From assembly GCA_015679605.1 (NCBI GenBank), contig JAAAVE010000086.1, forward strand, positions 19,135 to 33,348: a DNA stretch of 14,214 nt, written 5' to 3'. The stretch comes from Podila epigama (Eukaryota; Mortierellomycota; Mortierellomycetes; Mortierellales; Mortierellaceae). Below, in pieces: positions 9,397-14,214 of this stretch (position 1 is its first letter; each line of letters starts with the position of its first letter). The notes under the pieces are model-generated. The model searched no databases and had not been told where the DNA came from. It saw nothing but the letters and a program-made list of their open reading frames with translations. The position numbers and the translations under genes were made by a program.

Positions 9397-11935
9397 TTAC
9401 TCGGGAATAGCGCCAAAGTAGTTGGCTCCGCCAAGAGGGCAATGGTCAATAACACCATCCTCGGGGTTACCCCACCAGGCAGGCATCTGACCCTCCCATG
9501 ACTGAATCGCAAAGAAGATCACCAGACCGCAGACAGCGACTCCGGAATCCATGGCAGCGGAGGTCAAGTAGTTATAACGCGACCACCAGCCATAACGGTA
9601 ACGACGAAGGACAAACATGAAGATGAAACCAACAAACAAACCGTTGGTGTAGAAGTAAGGAAGGGCTGGGGGCATGTTGGAGGTGGCAGCCAACAACACG
9701 GGCCAGTGGACATACTTCAACCAGCTGATATGGGGGAACTTCTTGGCAGCGAACCAGAAGGGAATAGGGAGAAGAGCTCCGACAAGGAAACCCCACTGGA
9801 CAGGCGAGTACAAGGCACCATCCTTGTTACCAAAGACACGAGCAGGAGCAACGGCTCCCCAAATGATGGAGGCAGAGTAGAAGGTCTTTGTGGAACGGCA
9901 GGTGAAAGGATAACCTTCCTTGGTGCAGATGTTGGGGCGAGAGTTGATGAGCCATGTGGCAGTGGACAAGTTAATGAGACCAGCCACGAAGGTGGAAGTC
10001 AACTGGGCCATGAACATGATGCGTGGGGGGATCTTCATGTAGTGACCGAGCTTGAGATCGGATGTGAAGGTCAAGGCCTGGACGTTGACAATGTAACCGT
10101 AGGTCTTGAAGGTGACGTTGGCAATGGCCTCACCGGGGAGCATATAACCAATGACGTACTCTGTGACAATGTTGAGACCGGGCTGCTGGTTGGTCACAGC
10201 CTGGACGATACCGACAGGGAGCACGAAAACGATGGCGATACCCAAAGCCAAGAGCACGGCCCACCAGGGCATGTACTCCCAGACGATGCAGGTAACGAGG
10301 GAGAGAGCAACAGTGATGACGAACAAAAGACCGTACCACCAGTCGGGGACCTCGGGGTAGACATTCATCAAGCGGGAGTGGATATCCTCGTTCTCGGCAC
10401 GGGCAGACTTCCAGCGCGCGACCATCTCCTTGCCGTTGTAGAGCAAGACGTGGACGATGGTGGCAGTCAAACCGGCGAAACCAACACCGTAGGTCAAGGC
10501 AAAGAAAGAGTCCATGCGCATAGGGCCATAGGCATCATACTTTTCCTGAACAAAGACACTGTTGGTCAAAATCTCGTCGACCACGTAGAGGGAACCGTTC
10601 TCACGGAAGAGATCAGCCGAGAGGATTGGGTAGTTCTTGGACTTCCAGAGATCGGTGTAGTAGGCCCAAGGCACCATGACCCAAGCAACGAGGATGAAAC
10701 CAACCAAAATGTTGAGCTGGGCAAACCAAGGGGTGACCAAGGGCTGAACGTAGTAAGCGAGAGCGGACCAATCGAGGGCAATGACACCGATACCGAGACC
10801 ACCGGAGCCAGTGAGCTGGGACAAGATGACATTGTCGGGGTTGATCCAGCAGATCCAGGCGATGGCACCGAGAGTGGGGAAGATGAAGCCTGGGAACCAG
10901 TAATAGATGAAGGAGCCAAAGGTGACGAGCAAGAAGTACTTCATGCGGCTCATGCGACCCTCATCATCCTCAGTCTCGGCAGCGACGTGGAGGGAGCGGA
11001 AGAGGGAAGCGGTGACGAGGGTGGAAGGCCAAACCATGTGAGCGGGTCGAACGAGGAAGCGACGGATGACACCGGCGAGGGCGAAACCGGTGATCTGGGT
11101 GGTGAGAACCAAGAGAAGACCGGCGATGAAGGGCTTGCCGTCGTGGTAAAAGATGTGCTGGAGGACGACGATATCGACGGCGTAGGCAGTGCTGGTGTTA
11201 CAGGCGGTCATGGTGCCGATGAGGATGTGTTCCTTGATAGAGAATGGACCAGGGTTGAGGGAGAAGGTGAAGCCGAAGATGGACATCTCTCTGGAGGGGA
11301 GGACACGGGCCATGAAGTGACCGAGAGGCAAGGAGAGAAGAGCGACGACAGAGTAACCGATGGAGATCTGGGTCTGACGCATGTAGAAGAACTGGTTGAC
11401 AAAGGAGATGATGGCGGTGAAGAGGAGACCGAGGAACCACATGCGGAAGGTGTTGCATGGCATTGAAGGGTCATCGGTGTCTGTTTTGTTGAGGTAGTGG
11501 TGAATGTGATTAGTATGAGTAGGTGGATGTAGGATGCATGACTGTATGGATGTATGTATGCCTGGATGTATGTGTGTGTGTAAAGTGTGTTTGTGTGCAG
11601 TAGGTACGGATGAGAAGTGTAACATGTGTGAAGTAGGATGTTTGTGTATGCGTGCCTGTGGGTGTTTGTGTGGAGTTGTGATGTGTGTATGTGTGAATGT
11701 GTATGTGTGTGTGTGAAGGTGGATGGATGTGTTGTCCATGGTTAGCTAACCAACATTGGTGCAACTACTTACTGGAAACAGTGACACGGACTTCCTCAAT
11801 GGGAGAGTTGTCCTCCTCCTCGAGATCGACATGAGCCTCGAGGTTATCGGTGCGCTCAAAGCCATACTTTTCCGAGTAAGAGTGGATGCTGCCACTCTTC
11901 TCTTGTTTGTATTCTTCAACTTCAGACTTGTCCAT
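9397..11935 (-). CDS. OPT-family oligopeptide transporter (748 aa, two exons)
   Basis: The minus-strand exons are 11935-11773 and 11480-9397, joined to 2247 nt (748 residues plus stop TAA). OPT proteins are multi-pass plasma-membrane importers that couple uptake of tetra/pentapeptides or glutathione-like peptides to protons. Seen: an acidic cytosolic N-terminus (1-54), the junction motif VSNTDDPSMPCNTF, then many hydrophobic segments starting at residue about 68. Family hallmarks are NPGPF at 130-134, KIPPR at 537-541 after TSDLKLGHYM, and a late motif around GAVAPARVFG. The length fits the usual 700-900 residues, and no hallmark is broken. The start is the first ATG of exon 1: this exon splices in phase 1 into the conserved NTDDPS motif, and unspliced reading stops at once (SK stop). 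Codons are strongly biased, with TTA, CTA and TCA absent over 654 codons, suggesting high expression. The exact substrate cannot be told from sequence. Confidence 0.96.
11481..11772 (-). other. Intron of the OPT gene (292 nt, phase 1, CA-rich)
   Basis: On the minus strand the donor is CCA|GTAAGT, the branch site is TACTAAT (11515-11509) and the acceptor is AACAG|ACACC. The split codon A|AC encodes Asn of NTDDPS, a family motif, so the junction is well supported. The intron is over twice the length of those in the neighbouring gene and is full of CA/CACA and CATCC-like simple sequence. It is open in the exon-2 frame from an ATG at 11739. Confidence 0.9.
11739..11752. repeat. 14-bp perfect palindrome inside the OPT intron
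   Basis: TGGTTAGCTAACCA reads the same on both strands. It lies about 20 nt downstream of the OPT 5' splice site. It could fold into a small hairpin in the pre-mRNA or be chance. Confidence 0.8.
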
Positions 11936-11937
11936 GG

Positions 11938-11977
11938 CTGGAGGGAGTTGAAGAAGATGAGTAGGTATCTATGTTAG
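11938..11977 (-). promoter_or_regulatory. Possible 3' splice site of a leader intron just upstream of the OPT ATG
   Basis: On the minus strand, CCCTAACAT (CTAAC at 11977-11973) is followed by a C/T-rich stretch and CAG ending at 11938, two bases before the ATG. Branch-to-AG spacing of about 36 nt is normal for fungi. I find no strong donor; the best is GTGAAT at 12140-12135. This is an inference only. Confidence 0.3.
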
Positions 11978-11984
11978 GGGTGAA

Positions 11985-12092
11985 AAGGGTGAAGATGGTG
12001 ACGATGATGATGGAGGATGGAGGTGGGTGGAGGATGGGAAGGAGAAGGTGAAGGTGGAGGGTGGAGGATGGAGGTGGAGGTGGAGGTGGTCG
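11985..12092. repeat. GGA/TCC-rich tract in the OPT leader region
   Basis: The plus strand is almost all purine with repeated GGA, GGTGGA and GATGG units; the minus (transcript) strand is the matching C/T-rich CCTCCA-type sequence. The tract lies between the TATA box and the start codon, so it is probably transcribed as a pyrimidine-rich 5' leader. Such leaders are frequent in highly expressed fungal genes. Confidence 0.75.
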
Positions 12093-12202
12093 TGAAGGAA
12101 TGAGTGTTTGACAAGGGGAATTCAAAAAAGAGAAATTCACAAAGGAAAACAAGAAGAAGAAGAAAAGAAAACAAGAAAAAACAATGAGAAAAAGGGCAAC
12201 CG

Positions 12203-12209
12203 TTTTATA
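12203..12209 (-). promoter_or_regulatory. TATA box of the OPT gene
   Basis: TATAAAA on the minus strand lies 268 nt before the ATG, upstream of an A-rich-to-pyrimidine-rich leader. It is the only good TATA box in the upstream kilobase on this strand close to the gene, and a start about 30 nt downstream would fall near 12170. An AGGGG-type element (minus strand of 12211-12219) adjoins it. Confidence 0.5.
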
Positions 12210-12276
12210 GGATCCCCCTTTTGATCTCTTGTCAAGGTGATTTGTGTTTTCCCAAGGAGACCAATGGGTAAATTTG

Positions 12277-12281
12277 ATTGG
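12277..12281 (-). promoter_or_regulatory. CCAAT box upstream of the OPT TATA box
   Basis: CCAAT on the minus strand lies about 70 nt upstream of the TATA box, a usual spacing for the HAP/CBF complex. A second CCAAT on the plus strand lies at 12261-12265. Confidence 0.4.
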
Positions 12282-12381
12282 AACAGAGGTCAAAATGGAG
12301 CGCTCTCTCTCTTTCACTTTCACTTTTGATCGACTGGGCGGGGCCGTGGGTGGTGTGCTCAAGTCTCACTCACCCACTTCC

Positions 12382-12414
12382 TTTTGTTTGTTCATCGTCA
12401 TTTTGTTTGTTCAT
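12382..12414 (+). repeat. Direct repeat TTTTGTTTGTTCAT, two copies 19 bp apart
   Basis: Perfect 14-bp copies lie at 12382-12395 and 12401-12414, about 175 nt upstream of the OPT TATA box. A third 13-bp match is at 13526-13538. The core TGTTTGTT resembles forkhead-type sites, but binding is not shown. Confidence 0.7.
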
Positions 12415-12526
12415 TTGTGTGCGATCTGCGTTGTTGTTGTTATTTTTATTGAATGACATTATTGCTGCGACTAGTCGAGTGACACAATGGTACGTAGAAC
12501 AAATGTCATTCACAAACACAACAAGG

Positions 12527-12562
12527 AAGCAAGTAAGCAAGCAATCAAGCAAGCAAGCAATC
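12527..12562. repeat. Imperfect AAGC tetranucleotide repeat
   Basis: Units of AAGC with AAGT and AATC variants occur in tandem. It is ordinary microsatellite DNA in the gene-free region. Confidence 0.85.
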
Positions 12563-12631
12563 AAAAGCACACACACACTCCTTCACTCCTCCTTTTCGAG
12601 CAAAGACGAAACCCTATTTGTCTCAAAATGG

Positions 12632-12676
12632 CCAGACAGACGGACAGACAATGGACAAACAGACAATGGAGAGACA
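12632..12676. repeat. Degenerate ACAGAC/ACAATGG repeat
   Basis: Overlapping CAGACAGACGGACAGACAA-like units and two copies of GACAATGGA form a short degenerate repeat. No function is evident. Confidence 0.6.
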
Positions 12677-12996
12677 TCAATAGAGACCCACACCAAAAAG
12701 ACAGCCATAAACGGTAGTCAACGACATGTCCAATAGGACTCGTTCCAGATTTAGCACCATTGGCCCATTTTCTCTTTCTTCTCTCTTCAATTCAAGAACA
12801 GCAATTTGCAAAGTCATTATTGTGGATACCCATGGGCACGTACATTTGTACAGCCATGAGTACTAACTTCTTCTCACTGTACATACATACTTCCCCCAAC
12901 CTGTTATGCCTCCTCCTTTGCTCTGTTCGCAAGTCCGCTACAATGCCTCGGACCACTTCCCATTCGCCCCTTCCATCATCTCACACACTCACACTC

Positions 12997-13032
12997 ATCC
13001 ATCCATCCATCCATCCATCCATCCATCCATCC
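12997..13032. repeat. (ATCC)9 microsatellite
   Basis: Nine perfect ATCC units are followed by ATGG. This is the cleanest tetranucleotide repeat in the window and is likely length-polymorphic between strains. Confidence 0.97.
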
Positions 13033-13448
13033 ATGGCACCTACTGTATCTTTTTTCTCTCAATCATCCCATCTCTCGGCATGACTGCGCGTGTTATCGCA
13101 TCTCTCTGACTCTGTATTTTCCCATCAGCCAACGAATGGCGTCCCAGTCTCTTTCTCATGTCAAAAGGACGTTCATGAGGATGAGACATGGGTCATATGG
13201 TCTACAAGCAATCTCACTCGCTGTCCCCATGTACATGTATGTACCTCCGCCAGCAAAAAACCTCAGTTCTTCCGTCACTCACACCCCTTCTTCGCACGGT
13301 GTAAAAAAGTCCGTGACATACATGTCGTGGTTTCCTGTTTCGTTAACTTCGGATCCGAAAGAGTGTGTTGTTATCTGTAGCTCCCAGCCATCCGTTTCCT
13401 AATAGTTCAGATACTAGCGATCTACCCAGAGGCGCCTGACACTCACTT

Positions 13449-13490
13449 TCACACACACATTTACATACTCGTACACACACACATACACAG
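13449..13490. repeat. CA-rich microsatellite, interrupted
   Basis: Two CACACA blocks are separated by TTTACATACTCGTA-type sequence. The composition resembles the OPT intron on its transcript strand. Confidence 0.85.
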
Positions 13491-13513
13491 CACCCTTTGC
13501 CTCGCATAAACAC

Positions 13514-13536
13514 AACAAACAAATCTTTTGTTTGTT
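13514..13536. repeat. Inverted repeat, 10-bp arms with 3-nt loop
   Basis: AACAAACAAA, then TCT, then TTTGTTTGTT form a perfect hairpin-capable inverted repeat. The right arm overlaps the third copy of the TTTTGTTTGTTCA motif. There is no U-run after it to suggest a terminator, and this is eukaryotic DNA. Confidence 0.85.
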
Positions 13537-14063
13537 CAGCTCTCCCACGCCTAATTACAGCGGATAAAAACGTTGCCGTTTTTTGTGTGACAAACAAGTG
13601 TTGACAAATTTGTGGTCCAACTGCCCTTCTTTTTCCCTGCTTTGTCCCAAAACAATCTTGTAAACAATATTACACTTCATTCTACAATTACTCAAGGTTA
13701 TACAAGAAATGCTACAGCCCTGCTGTACTGAACCTCACATTGACGATGATGGCCCAATATGGTATCCATTTCTATCCACCCTCACAATGGTCTTGTTACG
13801 TGTTACCGCCACCTTCGCCCTCATCCTTCTATTGACCTCCATACTTACTTACATGGACACAAACAAAGCCAAAATAAAAATGCGCACTTGCGCTTATGTT
13901 TATTTTTGTCGATGCCTTCTACCCTTCCGTTCCTCCATCCTTCCTTTATTATGACAGACTTGACACTTGTCCTTCTCGCCTTTGAGAAAAAAACAAAAAT
14001 CGAAATTACTTGTCTGTGAGCAAACAAGAGGGAGGGGGGGACCATCTTTCACAATGCTCTTTT

Positions 14064-14087
14064 TTTTTCCAATGCTTTTTCCAATGC
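14064..14087 (+). repeat. Tandem 12-bp repeat TTTTTCCAATGC (2 copies)
   Basis: Two perfect copies lie at 14064-14075 and 14076-14087, followed by a further TTTTT. Each carries a CCAAT pentamer. They could be promoter elements of a gene beyond the window, or simple slippage. Confidence 0.75.
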
Positions 14088-14171
14088 TTTTTGAAAAGCC
14101 GATGAATATTTTTATGTGTTTTTGGGATTGATTGTCTAATTGACCCAGTCGGGAGACAAACCAGCAAAAAG

Positions 14172-14186
14172 CCCAATCCGATTGGG
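14172..14186. repeat. Inverted repeat CCCAATCCGATTGGG
   Basis: Perfect 7-bp arms surround one central base, and each arm carries a CCAAT/ATTGG element. It lies at the right edge of the window with the tandem CCAAT repeat about 85 bp before it. Confidence 0.8.
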
Positions 14187-14214
14187 TCAAATAAATTCTC
14201 AAGCACAAAAAAAA

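Larger units (their letters stand above)
12282..14214. other. Gene-free region upstream of the OPT gene, rich in simple sequence
   Basis: I find no supported gene in about 1.9 kb. Open frames here are short, low in complexity and shift between strands. The content is C/A/T-rich simple sequence: AAGC-like, ACAGAC-like, (ATCC)9 and CA-rich tracts, several T- or A-runs and small inverted repeats. The distal half may belong to the flank of an unseen neighbour, but no exon can be defended. Confidence 0.7.

Noticed and set aside
9706-11466. Long plus-strand open frame (586 codons) encoding an acidic, Asp/Glu/Gly-rich protein
   Set aside because: It is the exact antisense, codon-register shadow of the OPT gene and stays open only because OPT avoids TTA, CTA and TCA codons. 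No family resemblance.
11510-11764. His/Thr-rich small protein on the minus strand
   Set aside because: It is the CA-repeat intron of the OPT gene read in another frame.
12278-12736. Plus-strand open frame of 152 codons in the OPT upstream region
   Set aside because: It runs across the CCAAT/CT-rich promoter area and the AAGC and ACAGAC repeats, giving low-complexity Ser/Leu and Lys/Gln sequence. No splice or family evidence.
12900-14214. tRNA, transposon end or CRISPR-like array in the repeat-rich right part
   Set aside because: No cloverleaf with a T-loop could be drawn, no terminal inverted repeats with target duplications were seen, and the repeats are microsatellites without regular spacers.

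Overview
The window looks like nuclear DNA of a filamentous fungus. The evidence is short introns of about 90-125 nt with GTANGN/GTRAGN donors and YAG acceptors, a fungal-type oligopeptide transporter, glutamine- and asparagine-rich insertions in a giant protein, and simple-sequence-rich intergenic DNA. An early-diverging lineage such as Mortierellomycota or Mucoromycota is my best guess from style alone; the sequence does not prove it. I see no bacterial features: no operon, no CRISPR, no IS element, no tRNA or rRNA.

Layout: (1) 1-8844, plus strand. This is one very large gene, cut at its 5' end by the window edge. Bases 1-24 are the tail of an intron, followed by six short introns, so seven coding exons lie in view. 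The last exon alone is 6.37 kb. The spliced coding length in view is 8151 nt (2716 codons plus stop), and the frame is unbroken across all six junctions. The product is a large alpha-helical (HEAT/ARM-like) protein, and its C-terminal half is interrupted by long disordered inserts. I read it as a fungal member of the UNC80 family, the cytosolic scaffold of the NALCN sodium-leak channel complex in animals. That assignment rests on family memory and is moderate only. (2) 8845-9396 is a 552-bp intergenic spacer between convergent genes and holds probable poly(A) signals. (3) 9397-11935, minus strand. This is a complete two-exon gene for a 748-residue OPT-family (proton-coupled oligopeptide) transporter, with a 292-nt CA-rich intron and strong codon bias. 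(4) 11936-about 12281 is the leader and core promoter of the OPT gene: a GGA/TCC-rich leader, a TATA box and a CCAAT box. (5) About 12282-14214 has no gene I can support. It holds simple repeats ((ATCC)9, CA-rich, AAGC-like), short inverted repeats and direct repeats.

The two genes are convergent and have no evident functional link. The OPT protein would import small peptides across the plasma membrane. The UNC80-like protein, if correctly named, would work with the fungal Cch1/Mid1 cation channel, which is the fungal relative of NALCN. The UNC80-like gene is the most interesting item here, for its identity, its giant last exon, and its mosaic of conserved helical blocks and expanding dipeptide or homopolymer tracts.
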